Origin: Phycisphaerales bacterium
GTDB lineage: Bacteria > Planctomycetota > Phycisphaerae > Phycisphaerales > UBA1924
NCBI GenBank assembly: GCA_905339235.1
Contig: CAJPFG010000015.1
Location: forward strand, 62,001-126,000
Direction of reading: 5' to 3'
DNA length: 64,000 nucleotides
Shown here piece by piece: positions 21,470-30,027 of the stretch. How positions within the stretch are numbered: the stretch's first letter is position 1; every line of letters begins with the position of its first letter. The translations under genes were made by a program, and so were the position numbers. The notes under the pieces are model-generated. The model saw only the letters and a program-made list of their open reading frames with translations. It was not told the origin of the DNA and searched no databases.

Positions 21470-22437
21470 AGATCCGTCGGATTGTTGTCACAGGCGGCGC
21501 CGGGTTTCTCGGGTCGCACCTTTGCGACCGCCTCGTCGAGCAGGGACACGATGTCATCTGCATCGACAACTTTTTCACCAGCCAGAAGATCAACGTCGCC
21601 CGCCTGCTCTCCAGGCCCAACTTCGAACTCATCCGCCACGATGTTACCCACCCGTTGTGGCTCGAGGTAGACGAAATCTACAACCTCGCCTGCCCCGCCG
21701 CGCCCGGCCACTACCAGTACAACCCCATCAAGACCATGAAGACCAGCGTGATGGGCGCCATCAACGTCCTGGGAATGGCCAAGCGCTGCAACGCCAAAGT
21801 CCTTCAGGCTTCCACCAGCGAGGTTTACGGTGACCCCACCGTGCACCCCCAGCCCGAAACGTACCGCGGCAACGTCAGCCCCATCGGCCCCCGCGCCTGC
21901 TACGACGAGGGCAAGCGAGCCGCCGAGACCCTCTTCTCCGACTATCACCGCAAGAACCATGTCAAGATCCGAATCGCTCGCATTTTCAACACGTTCGGCC
22001 CCCGCATGCACCCGTTCGACGGCCGCGTGGTGTCCAACTTCGCCCGCCAGGCCCTCGCCGGCGAAGACCTCACGATCTTCGGCGACGGCCGTCAGACCCG
22101 CTCATTCTGCTACGTGGATGATCTCATCGAGGGACTCATCCGCCTCATGAACGCCCCCGACACCGTGACCGGCCCCGTCAATCTCGGCAATCCCAAAGAA
22201 TCCTCGATGCTCGAACTCGCTCAAACGATCATCGACCTCGCAGGCTCAAAGTCCAAACTCGTCTTCAGACCGCTCCCCGCCGACGACCCCACTCAGCGGC
22301 AGCCCGACATCACCCTCGCCAAGGCCACGCTCGGATGGGAGCCCAAGGTTGACCCGCGGGAGGGCCTCGCCCGCACCGTCGAGTGGTTCCGCAACATCGA
22401 TCTGCGTCATTACCGTCCCCCGACTCCCAACTTCTGA
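21466..22437 (+). CDS. UDP-glucuronate decarboxylase (UDP-xylose synthase) family
   Basis: 323 residues from the ATG at 21466, overlapping the hldD stop by 4 nt (ATGA). It is an extended SDR with [50 protein letters not shown], the signature [13 protein letters not shown] (Tyr-x3-Lys), [19 protein letters not shown] and [13 protein letters not shown]. These features identify the UXS branch, which converts UDP-glucuronate to UDP-xylose with bound NAD+. Sitting next to hldD, it probably supplies sugar for LPS or other surface glycans. No glycosyltransferase is adjacent. Confidence 0.93.
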   Translation: MKIRRIVVTGGAGFLGSHLCDRLVEQGHDVICIDNFFTSQKINVARLLSRPNFELIRHDVTHPLWLEVDEIYNLACPAAPGHYQYNPIKTMKTSVMGAINVLGMAKRCNAKVLQASTSEVYGDPTVHPQPETYRGNVSPIGPRACYDEGKRAAETLFSDYHRKNHVKIRIARIFNTFGPRMHPFDGRVVSNFARQALAGEDLTIFGDGRQTRSFCYVDDLIEGLIRLMNAPDTVTGPVNLGNPKESSMLELAQTIIDLAGSKSKLVFRPLPADDPTQRQPDITLAKATLGWEPKVDPREGLARTVEWFRNIDLRHYRPPTPNF

Positions 22438-22446
22438 GCACTCGCG

Positions 22447-22995
22447 ATGGGCGTCAGACGCCTCTTCGTCGCCGTCTACCCACCGCCGCGGGCCGCGGCT
22501 TGGCTCGCCGAGCGGTTGGCATCCCTCTCACTGCCGCCCGCGCGTGCCACCGCCACGGACCAACTCCACATGACCCTGCTCTTCCTGGGCGAGACCGACG
22601 ACCTCAGACTGCCCCGGGTCATCGAATCCATCCAGCGCTCCGCCTCAGGGATCGCTCCCTTCCAACTCACGGTCCAACGCCTCATCACGCTCCCGCTCCG
22701 CGGGCCACCCCGCCTTCTCGCGGCCGAAACCTCCGCCCCGCCCGGACTCGTCGAGATCACCCGTCGCCTGGTCACCCGCCTCGCGCGGCCCAGCCAGAAA
22801 CAGCGCCCCAAGGCCTTCCTCCCTCACATCACCCTCGCCCGCTTCCGGGGTTCCGGTGGGCCGAAGGTTGAGGTTGAAGTCCCGGAGCCGGATCGGCCGA
22901 CGTTCCCGGTGGACCATGTCGCCCTCATGGAGAGCCATCTCCGTCCGGATCGCGCGGAACACCGCCTGATCGAGCGGGTTTCGCTGGAACCATGA
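22447..22995 (+). CDS. thpR: RNA 2',3'-cyclic phosphodiesterase
   Basis: 182 residues, close to the family's usual length. The 2H phosphoesterase superfamily motifs are both present: HMTLLFLG (about residue 41) and HITLARFRG (about 126), each of H-x-T-x form. RRLFVAVYPP at the N terminus matches the LigT/ThpR start. Such proteins open 2',3'-cyclic phosphate at RNA ends and were first described as 2'-5' RNA ligases. It lies 9 nt after the decarboxylase gene but is functionally unrelated to it. Confidence 0.9.
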   Translation: MGVRRLFVAVYPPPRAAAWLAERLASLSLPPARATATDQLHMTLLFLGETDDLRLPRVIESIQRSASGIAPFQLTVQRLITLPLRGPPRLLAAETSAPPGLVEITRRLVTRLARPSQKQRPKAFLPHITLARFRGSGGPKVEVEVPEPDRPTFPVDHVALMESHLRPDRAEHRLIERVSLEP

Positions 22996-23018
22996 CTGCG
23001 CCGCCAGCCTTTCTCGGT

Positions 23019-23024
23019 TAGGAT
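23019..23024 (+). promoter_or_regulatory. TANNNT -10-like box before the QueC-like gene
   Basis: TAGGAT ends 6 nt before the ATG at 23031, without a purine-rich ribosome site between. It fits the leaderless pattern seen elsewhere in the window. Confidence 0.4.
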
Positions 23025-23030
23025 CACCCC

Positions 23031-23624
23031 ATGACCGGCCGCGTGCTTGTGCTCAGTGACGGAGACCTCCCCAGCCTGGTCGCCTGCGCCGCGGCGGCAG
23101 AAGCCGCCATCGGCGCGACCGACGCCAAGGACCGCCCGATCGTCCTTCCGTTCCCGTCCTCGCTCGCCCGCCATCCCGGCCGACTCGCGTCCGTGCAGCG
23201 TCAGGCCGAACTGCTATCACTCGGCCTATTACCCGTGCTCTCCCCGGCCATCGAATCCTCCGACGGCGAAGCCGAGATCCGCGATCTCATCGCCGCCGCC
23301 TACGGCGCTGCGAGGTCCGGCATCGACACCGTCGTCTGGCCTGCCTCCGCCGCGGCGGGCGAATCCTTTGATATTGACCGCCTCGCGATCATCGCCGACG
23401 AATCCCTGTTGGTGGGCCGGCTCGTCGCTCTCGACGCCTCCCGCCACGGCGTCCCCGGCATCCACGTCGAGACGCCGTACCTCGACCTCACCGACGTTCA
23501 ACTCGCCGACCTCGCCGCCGACCTCGCCGCGCCGCTCGAATCGCTCTGGTGGTGGCAGTCCGACGATGCGCAGGCCTCACAAGCCCGCGCCCGATGGGCC
23601 CCTGCCCTCGAACGTGCCGGTTGA
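23031..23624 (+). CDS. Hypothetical protein with degenerate QueC/PP-loop resemblance
   Basis: 197 residues, Ala-rich, no signal peptide or membrane segment. The N-terminal VLVLSDGDLPSLVACAAAA sits where a PP-loop ATPase would have an SGGxDS motif. Near the C terminus, PYLDLTDVQLADLAADLAAP followed by LESLWWW resembles the QueC segment 'P-x-D/L-T/S-K/D-x-x-I-x-x-L-A...PL-x-x-T-W-S-C'. The PP-loop glycines and the zinc-binding cysteines of 7-cyano-7-deazaguanine synthase are missing, so it is unlikely to be a working QueC. It may be a lineage-specific relative, or the likeness may be chance. tgt, a queuosine gene, lies 7 kb upstream. Function unknown. Confidence 0.5.
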   Translation: MTGRVLVLSDGDLPSLVACAAAAEAAIGATDAKDRPIVLPFPSSLARHPGRLASVQRQAELLSLGLLPVLSPAIESSDGEAEIRDLIAAAYGAARSGIDTVVWPASAAAGESFDIDRLAIIADESLLVGRLVALDASRHGVPGIHVETPYLDLTDVQLADLAADLAAPLESLWWWQSDDAQASQARARWAPALERAG

Positions 23625-23720
23625 AACTCGTTTGCGGTCAGCCGCTGCTGCCGACGGCGATGCGCGAGCCCATTCTCGCGCTCGTTGACCTGCCAAACTC
23701 GACAATCCGGCCCGCTCCCG

Positions 23721-23726
23721 TAGACT
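23721..23726 (+). promoter_or_regulatory. TANNNT -10-like box before proS
   Basis: TAGACT ends 8 nt before the ATG at 23735. No Shine-Dalgarno sequence is seen, which also supports this start over the longer frame from 23549. Confidence 0.4.
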
Positions 23727-23734
23727 TCCGCCCT

Positions 23735-25648
23735 ATGTCAACCGACCGCACCCTTACGATTTCGACGACCCGCCGCGGCACCGCCCAACTGTGGTCCCGC
23801 ACGCTCATTCCGACTACGCGTGAAGCCCCCAACGACGCCGAAGTTCCCAGCCACGTCCTGCTCCACCGGGCCGGGTTCATTCGTCAGGTCGGCGCTGGAA
23901 TCTACGACTATCTCCCGCTAGCCTGGCGAACGCTCCGCAAGATCAGCGACATCGTCCGCGACGAAATGAACGCCGCCGGCGCCAGCGAGATGCTCATGCC
24001 CGCTCTCGAGCCCTTCGAACTCTTCAAGGACACCAAGCGCGACCAGACCTACGGCGACAACCTCTTCCGCGTCCACGACCGTCGTGGACGCATCAATGCC
24101 CTCGCCCCCACCCACGAGGAAGTCATCACCGAACTTCTCCGTGGCTGCGTGAACTCCTACACCCAACTCCCCCTTAACCTCTACCAGATCCAGACCAAGT
24201 TCCGGGACGAGGCCCGCCCCCGCGCCGGCCTTCTCCGCTGCCGCGAGTTCATCATGAAGGATGCCTACTCCTTCCACCTCGACGTCGATGGGCCCGGCGG
24301 CCTCAACGAGGCCTACGACGCCATGTTCCGCGCGTACTCGAACATCTTCGCCCGCTGCGGCCTGGACTTCTCCGCCGTCGAGGCCGAGTCCGGCCCCATC
24401 GGCGGCTCCGCTTCCCACGAGTTCATGGTCAACTGCTCCAGCGGCGAAGATACCGTGCTCAAGTGCCCCGTCTCGGGCTACGCCGCCAACGTCGAAAAGT
24501 GCGAAATCGGCCTTCGCCCCGCCCCCTCCAAGGGCTATTTCGCCGGCGACCCCTCCGGCACGCTCGAGGAAGTCCACACGCCGGGCTGCCCCGGTATCGA
24601 CGATGTCTGCAAGTTCATGAAGGTCAAGCCCCAGCACATGCTCAAGAGCGTGCTCTTCAAGGTCCAGAGCACCCCCGAGCAGGTCGCCAAGTTCGGCGAG
24701 GAGTACATCCTTGCCGTCGTGCGCGGCGACCACGAGGTCAACGAGGGCAAGGTCAAAGCCCTCTCCGGGTGCACCGACATCGCGCTGGCCGACCCCGTCG
24801 AGGCCATCGCCAAGGGCTTCGCCATCGGCTTCGTCAGCCCCCGCGCCGCCGTCGGCAAGAAGGGCGTGCTCGTCCTCGTGGACCGCGACGCCGCTATCGG
24901 ATTCGACGACGCCGCCGGCAAGTCCAAGTTCTGGGTCACCGGCGGGGACAAGAAGGACTATCACGTCAAGCACTTCAACTGGCAGCGTGATCTCGGCAAG
25001 GACCCCCTCGCCGCCAACGCCCAGGGCGAGAACAAGGGCGGCCTCCGCGGCGGCGACGACTACCTCATGGTCGGCGACGTCCGCAACGCCCTTGAGGGCG
25101 ACCCTTCGCCCCGCGCCGACAACACCAAACTCGTGGCGGCTCGCGGCATCGAAGTGGGGCACATTTTCAAACTCGGCGCCAAGTATTCCGACGCCATGGG
25201 CCTGCGAGTGCTCGACGAAAAGCAGCAGAAGCGCAGCGTCATCATGGGTTGCTACGGCATCGGCGTCAGCCGGACCATGGCCGCGTGCGTCGAAATGTCC
25301 CACGACGCCGACGGCATCATCTGGCCCGCCGCGCTCGCGCCGTTTCACGTGCTCATCACGCTGATGAAGCCCGACGACCCCCGCCAATCACAGGCCTCGC
25401 TCGCACTTTCGCGCGACCTGACGGCCGCGGGCATCGATGTCCTCATCGACGACCGCGATGAACGCGCCGGCGTCAAGTTCAAGGACGCCGATCTCGTCGG
25501 TTTGCCGATCCGCCTGACTCTGGGCGACAAGGCCCTCGACGCGGGCGGCGTGGAGTTCAAGGCCCGGAAGGGACCGGCTGGGGCGAAGCCCGAGGTGGTG
25601 CCGATGGGCGAGTCCGTCGCAAGATGCGTGGCCGGCTTGAACGGCTGA
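23735..25648 (+). CDS. proS: Prolyl-tRNA synthetase, bacterial type with insertion domain
   Basis: 637 residues, longer than the E. coli enzyme (572). Class II motifs are visible: motif 1 region (LPLAWRTLRKISDIVRDEMN), TxE-like LAPTHEEVITELLRG, motif 2 QIQTKFRDEARPRAGLLRCR then EFIMKDAYSF, and motif 3 GCYGIGVSRTMAACVE. The bacterial editing (INS/YbaK-like) domain occupies about residues 225-410. A C-terminal anticodon-binding domain (FHVLITLMKPDDPRQSQASL onward) follows. It charges tRNA-Pro. The start at 23735 is favoured because upstream residues of the longer frame overlap the preceding gene and are not conserved-looking. Confidence 0.97.
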   Translation: MSTDRTLTISTTRRGTAQLWSRTLIPTTREAPNDAEVPSHVLLHRAGFIRQVGAGIYDYLPLAWRTLRKISDIVRDEMNAAGASEMLMPALEPFELFKDTKRDQTYGDNLFRVHDRRGRINALAPTHEEVITELLRGCVNSYTQLPLNLYQIQTKFRDEARPRAGLLRCREFIMKDAYSFHLDVDGPGGLNEAYDAMFRAYSNIFARCGLDFSAVEAESGPIGGSASHEFMVNCSSGEDTVLKCPVSGYAANVEKCEIGLRPAPSKGYFAGDPSGTLEEVHTPGCPGIDDVCKFMKVKPQHMLKSVLFKVQSTPEQVAKFGEEYILAVVRGDHEVNEGKVKALSGCTDIALADPVEAIAKGFAIGFVSPRAAVGKKGVLVLVDRDAAIGFDDAAGKSKFWVTGGDKKDYHVKHFNWQRDLGKDPLAANAQGENKGGLRGGDDYLMVGDVRNALEGDPSPRADNTKLVAARGIEVGHIFKLGAKYSDAMGLRVLDEKQQKRSVIMGCYGIGVSRTMAACVEMSHDADGIIWPAALAPFHVLITLMKPDDPRQSQASLALSRDLTAAGIDVLIDDRDERAGVKFKDADLVGLPIRLTLGDKALDAGGVEFKARKGPAGAKPEVVPMGESVARCVAGLNG

Positions 25649-25673
25649 TCGTCGCGGACCAAGGGTGTAGCGC

Positions 25674-26075
25674 ATGACGCAAGCGACGCACACGCTCCGC
25701 CTGACCCTGCTTCCGGGGGAGTACAGCGTGGCGCGCCTTCGCCCCTCCGACCCGCTGGCCGAATGGATGACCGCGGGCTCGCTCTGGTGCGTGGCGCGCA
25801 GCCCCGCGGAACTCTCCGTCGTGGCGGAGCGGTCCCGGGTTCCCGATGGCGTTCGGGCCGAGCACCAATGGCGCGTCATCCGGTTTGAGGGGCCGCTTCC
25901 TTTCGGCCTTACGGGAATACTCGCATCGGTCGCCGATCCGCTTGCCGCTGCCGGCATTCCGATCTTCGCGTTCTCCACCTTTGACACCGACTACGTCATG
26001 ATCGGGGAGTCGAATATGGAGCGCGCGACCGCGGCGTTGCGTGCCGCGGGCCACCACGTCCTGGTCTCCGAGTAG
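25674..26075 (+). CDS. ACT-domain protein (CASTOR-type)
   Basis: 133 residues containing two ACT-like halves. LRLTLLPGEYSVARLRPSDP begins the first. The second (about 75-131) has GLTGILASVADPLAAAGIPI followed by FAFSTFDTDYVMI, typical of the CASTOR-type ACT fold that binds amino acids. It has no attached catalytic domain, so it may be a small amino-acid-sensing protein. It lies 25 nt after proS, a plausible operon with tRNA charging, but no specific role is shown. Confidence 0.8.
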   Translation: MTQATHTLRLTLLPGEYSVARLRPSDPLAEWMTAGSLWCVARSPAELSVVAERSRVPDGVRAEHQWRVIRFEGPLPFGLTGILASVADPLAAAGIPIFAFSTFDTDYVMIGESNMERATAALRAAGHHVLVSE

Positions 26076-26155
26076 GTGTCGGATTCCCGCCCGAGGGGGA
26101 TCGAGATCGCGACTTTTCTACGCTCGAACGCGAGGAGCGTGAACTGACGCCCTGT

Positions 26156-27358
26156 CTATGCCTTCACCGGCACGTCCAGCGACACGGCCGTGTGCAGGAT
26201 CGGATACCTGACCCGGCACCGATACAGATCGAACTCGGCGCCTTCCCACCCGTTCCTGCGGAGCACGTGCCGCACCAGCGACGGACACCTCGCCACCTCC
26301 GCGGCCTGCAGGGCGTCCAGCGACGTGCCCAGGTACGATCCCGTCTCGCGCGTGGGCACGAGGTATTCATCCGACTGCGTCATCGCGCTATCCACGTTCG
26401 AAGGGTTCCCAAATGTCCGCACTCGCACACCCGCCGATTGCGAGGCCCCCCTGGGAACCAGCAAGTCGATGATCAGCGTCTCGCACGGAACGCTCACCAT
26501 CAACCCCATCGACCACGGTGTGTCGGCAGTCCGAGGCGGCCCATCCCACACCGTGTCCGTCAGGAAACACGTCACGCTCGCGGCGCGTCCCACGCCCTCA
26601 AGCGTCAGCGTCTCACGCACGTGCTTGCCGTCTCCCACGGCCATGATCGATGAAGGCGTCGCCGTGGAAAACTCCTCGATGAGTGCCGGACCTTGCGCGG
26701 AGACGTCGAACTCCGAAACCTGCCCGTGCCGCTCAATGAACACCTTGCGGCGCAGGATCGGAATCGGATTCGTCGGCCGAAGTTGGCGGATGGCTACAAA
26801 TCCGGCGACGAACGCCGCGGCCTCATGCCCCGGTTTCGTGCTCGGGTGGCAGACGCACGCCCGGTAGACCGTGCTCGCCTGGTATCCCCATACCTGAACA
26901 TTCCCGCGAAACGCGGCCCGCCGATGCTTCAGTTCGATCTGGCCCGTCGTGCCGTTTCCCAGCGGCGCAACCATTGCGTCAAATGTGTCCCGGTCCCCTG
27001 CGTGATACGACACCAGCCGCGAGAACTCCTCGTAGACCTTCGACATACCCTCCACGGCCGACACACGGAACCCATGCTCGCGCGCCGCCCGCAGCAGCCG
27101 GTCCATCGATCCCACACGCGGCGTAAACGCCAGTGCGGCAAACGAACTCTCGACGGTGGCCAGCCGGTACAACTGCCAGGCGATCGCCGGACCAACTCCC
27201 AGCGCCCTCTGCAAGTCTGTCGCTCGCTCGATCTGCAGTTGCGACGCATGGATCAACTCGCCCGCGGCTAATCGCAACCTCGCCAGCGCGGCCTCCACCT
27301 CGGACGCAAACGCCGAATGGGAAGGGTCAACCGGTGATTCGGCCGCTGATTGGGTCAT
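26156..27358 (-). CDS. Conserved-looking hypothetical protein, 400 aa
   Basis: Not recognised. The protein is soluble with no signal peptide or membrane helix. The N-terminal third (1-130) is helical, with a stretch (TDLQRALGVGPAIAWQLYRL) that resembles a helix-turn-helix or HhH-like element. The rest is mixed alpha/beta (RRKVFIERHGQVSEFDVSAQ, VSVPCETLIIDLLVPRG, SYLGTSLDALQAAEVARCPS). Planctomycete genomes often carry such regulators lacking a known domain. A TAGGCT box lies 9 nt upstream of the ATG, with no ribosome site. It converges with the ACT gene and is divergent from the secreted propeller gene. Confidence 0.7.
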   Translation of the reverse strand: MTQSAAESPVDPSHSAFASEVEAALARLRLAAGELIHASQLQIERATDLQRALGVGPAIAWQLYRLATVESSFAALAFTPRVGSMDRLLRAAREHGFRVSAVEGMSKVYEEFSRLVSYHAGDRDTFDAMVAPLGNGTTGQIELKHRRAAFRGNVQVWGYQASTVYRACVCHPSTKPGHEAAAFVAGFVAIRQLRPTNPIPILRRKVFIERHGQVSEFDVSAQGPALIEEFSTATPSSIMAVGDGKHVRETLTLEGVGRAASVTCFLTDTVWDGPPRTADTPWSMGLMVSVPCETLIIDLLVPRGASQSAGVRVRTFGNPSNVDSAMTQSDEYLVPTRETGSYLGTSLDALQAAEVARCPSLVRHVLRRNGWEGAEFDLYRCRVRYPILHTAVSLDVPVKA

Positions 27359-27367
27359 GCCGGATCA

Positions 27368-27373
27368 AGCCTA
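27368..27373 (-). promoter_or_regulatory. TANNNT -10-like box before the 400-aa orphan
   Basis: On the minus strand the box reads TAGGCT and ends 9 nt before the ATG at 27358. No Shine-Dalgarno sequence is seen. Confidence 0.35.
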
Positions 27374-27410
27374 CCACAGGGGTCTGCCAAGTGCAATTCC
27401 TAAGCCACGA

Positions 27411-27426
27411 AATTTCATATGAAATT
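27411..27426. promoter_or_regulatory. 16-bp perfect palindrome, candidate operator
   Basis: AATTTCATATGAAATT is a perfect palindrome and strikingly AT-rich for this genome. It lies 2 bp upstream of a TTGACG -35-like box, between divergent genes, which is a position suited to a dimeric regulator. Confidence 0.5.
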
Positions 27427-27428
27427 CC

Positions 27429-27457
27429 TTGACGGCCTTTTCACCCTCTGGTACCTT
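27429..27457 (+). promoter_or_regulatory. Candidate promoter of the secreted propeller gene
   Basis: TTGACG (27429-27434) and TACCTT (27452-27457) are separated by 17 bp, a sigma-70-like layout with a good -35 and a weak -10. Transcription would start about 60 nt before the ATG at 27522. Confidence 0.4.
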
Positions 27458-27521
27458 CGCCTTATCAGCCGCCTCGAGGCTCGCATGGAGCCCCCTCGGG
27501 CACCTGCGAAGGAGTGCGAAG

Positions 27522-29999
27522 ATGAACCGTTCAACTATGAAAGCCGTCGCCGTGCTGGCAATGCTGCTCAGTGGATTAGCCAGCGGCCAGACTTGCGCCT
27601 TCGAGTGGACACCCTTAGGGACCGGCATGAACAGCCAGGGAGTGCTGAGCGTGCGGTCCCTTTTTGTCTATGACGATGGATCCGGTAGCGCCCTGTACGC
27701 AGGCGGTCAGTTCCAGAACGCCGGGGGAACTCCGATCCTCAATCTGGCGAGATGGAACGGTTCGAACTGGTCTGCGGTGGGGGGCGATGTCAACGGAACC
27801 GTTTTCGCCCTGGCTTCCTACGACGACGGCGGCGGCCCGGCGCTGTACGCCTCCGGCTCCTTCGGTCTGGCCGGCGGCGTGGCCGCGAACCGGATCGCGA
27901 AGTGGAACGGCACCACATGGTCGCCGCTGCTGAGCGGAACCAACGGCAGCGCCACGACGGCGATGTGCGTGTTCGACGATGGCGCCGGCCCCGCGCTATT
28001 CGTGGGGGGCAACTTCGACACCGCCGGCGGAACCAGTTGCTTCAAGATAGCCAAATGGAACGGCACATCTTTTTCGCCGCTCGGGGGTGGAATCGGCCTG
28101 CCGCCCCCCTCGGCCCCGATCGTCAACGCCCTCGCCGTCTACGACGATGGCTCCGGTCCGGCTCTTTACATCGCGGGAGTCTTTACCAGCGTGGACGGCA
28201 ACACAGTCCCCGCGAATCGCATCGTTCGATGGGACGGCACGACCTACACCGCCCTTACCACCGGCTTAAACGGCCCGGCGAACGCGCTCGCGGTGTTCAA
28301 CGACGGCAACGGACCGGCCTTGTACGTGGGAGGCACCTTCGCCAGCGCGGGGGGCATGTCCGCCAGCCGCATCGCGAGGTGGGACGGCGAATCGTGGAAC
28401 CCCCTGGGCCTGGGCCTGAACGACGACGTCAACGCACTGGCCGTCTACGACGACGGCACCGGTCCGGCGCTGTACGCCGGCGGAGCGTTCACCACCGCCG
28501 ACGGCGAGCCGGCGCAGGGAATGGCCAAATGGAACGGCGTGGCGTGGTCGGCGATGGGGGCGGGCGTGTCGGCTCCCCCGGTCAACGCCGTCACGGCGTA
28601 CGACGGCTCCCTGATCGCGGGCGGGGCATTCACCACCGCCGACGGCGGCCCCGCCCGGTGCGTTGCCGAGTGGTCCTGCAATCCCATCGGCGCCTGCTGT
28701 CTCCCCAGCGGCGCGTGCGAAGTGCGGTCGGAGAACAGTTGCCTGAACGCCGGCGGTATCTACCGCGGCGATGACACCACCTGCGAGAGCACGCCTCCGT
28801 GCCCGCAACCGCCGACGGGCGCCTGCTGCGTGCCTTCGGGGTGCATCATCACCTGGGTCGGAGGCTGCGCGGAACAGCAGGGCGTCTATTTCGGAGACGG
28901 CACCACCTGCACCGCCAACTTGTGCGACCCCTATGTATTCGAGGCCGAGCCGAACAACTCCAAGCCCGAGGCGAACCAACTCGCACTCGAGTCCGGCCGC
29001 ACGATCGTCGGTGTGAGCACCGCCGCGACCGGCTCGGGAAGCCCCGACAGCCCCGACTACTTCCTCATCCGAACGCCCCCCGCGCCCTTGGGAATCTACC
29101 GCCACCGCATCACGCTTCACAACGACGCCACGCCCAGCATGACGACCTCACTCCCCGGTCTGACGCAGACCCCGGTGGCCGGAGGCCCCTGGCCCGGTTC
29201 TGTTGGGTTTGCGACGACGACCGAATCCGGCGGGCAGGCCCATCAACTCAGCGGGACCGACCGCGTCAACTACTGGTTCGGATTCGGCAAGAACGAGGCG
29301 GTGTACTACAAGGTCGCCGGGGCCGCGGCGACGACCGGTCTATACCTCGCGACGCTCGAGACCACTCCGGTTGTGCCGACCAATCTCGGCGACTTCCAGC
29401 CGGGGGCCATCACCATCAGTACCGGCGGACAGGGACACACCAACGACACCCACGTGCGGGTGTACGACGCCAATCTCCTGACAATTCACGGCTACGCGAA
29501 CGATGGCGCCTCCATCAACGGCGGCGCTCCCGCCAATCTCACCACCACCAGTTTCCTGCGGCGTGAATATCTGCCGGGTACCTACTACATGGGGATCGCG
29601 TTCGGCAATCAGGCCACCAACGCCGGTTCGCCGTGCGACGATAACGTTCGCGCCGGCGCGATGATGGATTTCCCGGACTCGGCCGTGGACACCGGCGCTT
29701 CAACCCTGACCGACATCTCCTTCAGCATCACCGACGCCGCGGGCACGGTCGCCTTCCCCGCGTCCCGTCCGGGGCGTGGCCAGATCGGCTGGTTCCGATT
29801 TACCGTCGGCACTCCCTGCGACCCCGATGTCAACTGCGACGGGGCTGTGAACGGCTTTGACATCCAGGCAACCGAAGAGGCGGTCAATGGCGACTTCTCG
29901 AACTTCTGCCAGGGGAGCGCCGACCTCAACGGCGACGGCAGCGAGAACGGGTTCGACATCGAGACGGAGGAGCAGCGTGTCAACGGGGCGCCTTGCTGA
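27522..29999 (+). CDS. Secreted propeller-repeat protein with Cys-rich repeats and dockerin-like C terminus
   Basis: 825 residues. The ATG at 27522 has AAGGAG 8 nt upstream and starts a signal peptide (TMKAVAVLAMLLSGLASG). Residues about 45-385 hold six and a half repeats of about 50 residues of the form (V/A)YDDGSGPALYAGGxF...I(A/V)(R/K)WNGxxWxxLG, likely a beta-propeller. Two cysteine repeats follow (GACCLPSGACE..., GACCVPSGCII...), then a domain of about 300 residues with DSPDYFLIRTP and other beta-rich segments. The C terminus has two Asp/Asn EF-like loops (DVNCDGAVNGFD, DLNGDGSENGFD) like a type I dockerin, ending VNGAPC. It is predicted to be extracellular or surface-bound. The ligand is unknown. 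The subtilase gene follows by 28 nt and shares the tail. Confidence 0.82.
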   Translation: MNRSTMKAVAVLAMLLSGLASGQTCAFEWTPLGTGMNSQGVLSVRSLFVYDDGSGSALYAGGQFQNAGGTPILNLARWNGSNWSAVGGDVNGTVFALASYDDGGGPALYASGSFGLAGGVAANRIAKWNGTTWSPLLSGTNGSATTAMCVFDDGAGPALFVGGNFDTAGGTSCFKIAKWNGTSFSPLGGGIGLPPPSAPIVNALAVYDDGSGPALYIAGVFTSVDGNTVPANRIVRWDGTTYTALTTGLNGPANALAVFNDGNGPALYVGGTFASAGGMSASRIARWDGESWNPLGLGLNDDVNALAVYDDGTGPALYAGGAFTTADGEPAQGMAKWNGVAWSAMGAGVSAPPVNAVTAYDGSLIAGGAFTTADGGPARCVAEWSCNPIGACCLPSGACEVRSENSCLNAGGIYRGDDTTCESTPPCPQPPTGACCVPSGCIITWVGGCAEQQGVYFGDGTTCTANLCDPYVFEAEPNNSKPEANQLALESGRTIVGVSTAATGSGSPDSPDYFLIRTPPAPLGIYRHRITLHNDATPSMTTSLPGLTQTPVAGGPWPGSVGFATTTESGGQAHQLSGTDRVNYWFGFGKNEAVYYKVAGAAATTGLYLATLETTPVVPTNLGDFQPGAITISTGGQGHTNDTHVRVYDANLLTIHGYANDGASINGGAPANLTTTSFLRREYLPGTYYMGIAFGNQATNAGSPCDDNVRAGAMMDFPDSAVDTGASTLTDISFSITDAAGTVAFPASRPGRGQIGWFRFTVGTPCDPDVNCDGAVNGFDIQATEEAVNGDFSNFCQGSADLNGDGSENGFDIETEEQRVNGAPC

Positions 30000-30027
30000 T
30001 CGCGTCAATGGCGAGGAAGATTCTCGC

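Noticed and set aside
23918-25387. 489-residue minus-strand frame over proS
   Set aside because: Shadow frame; composition is low-complexity Ala/Gly/Val and proS is unambiguous.
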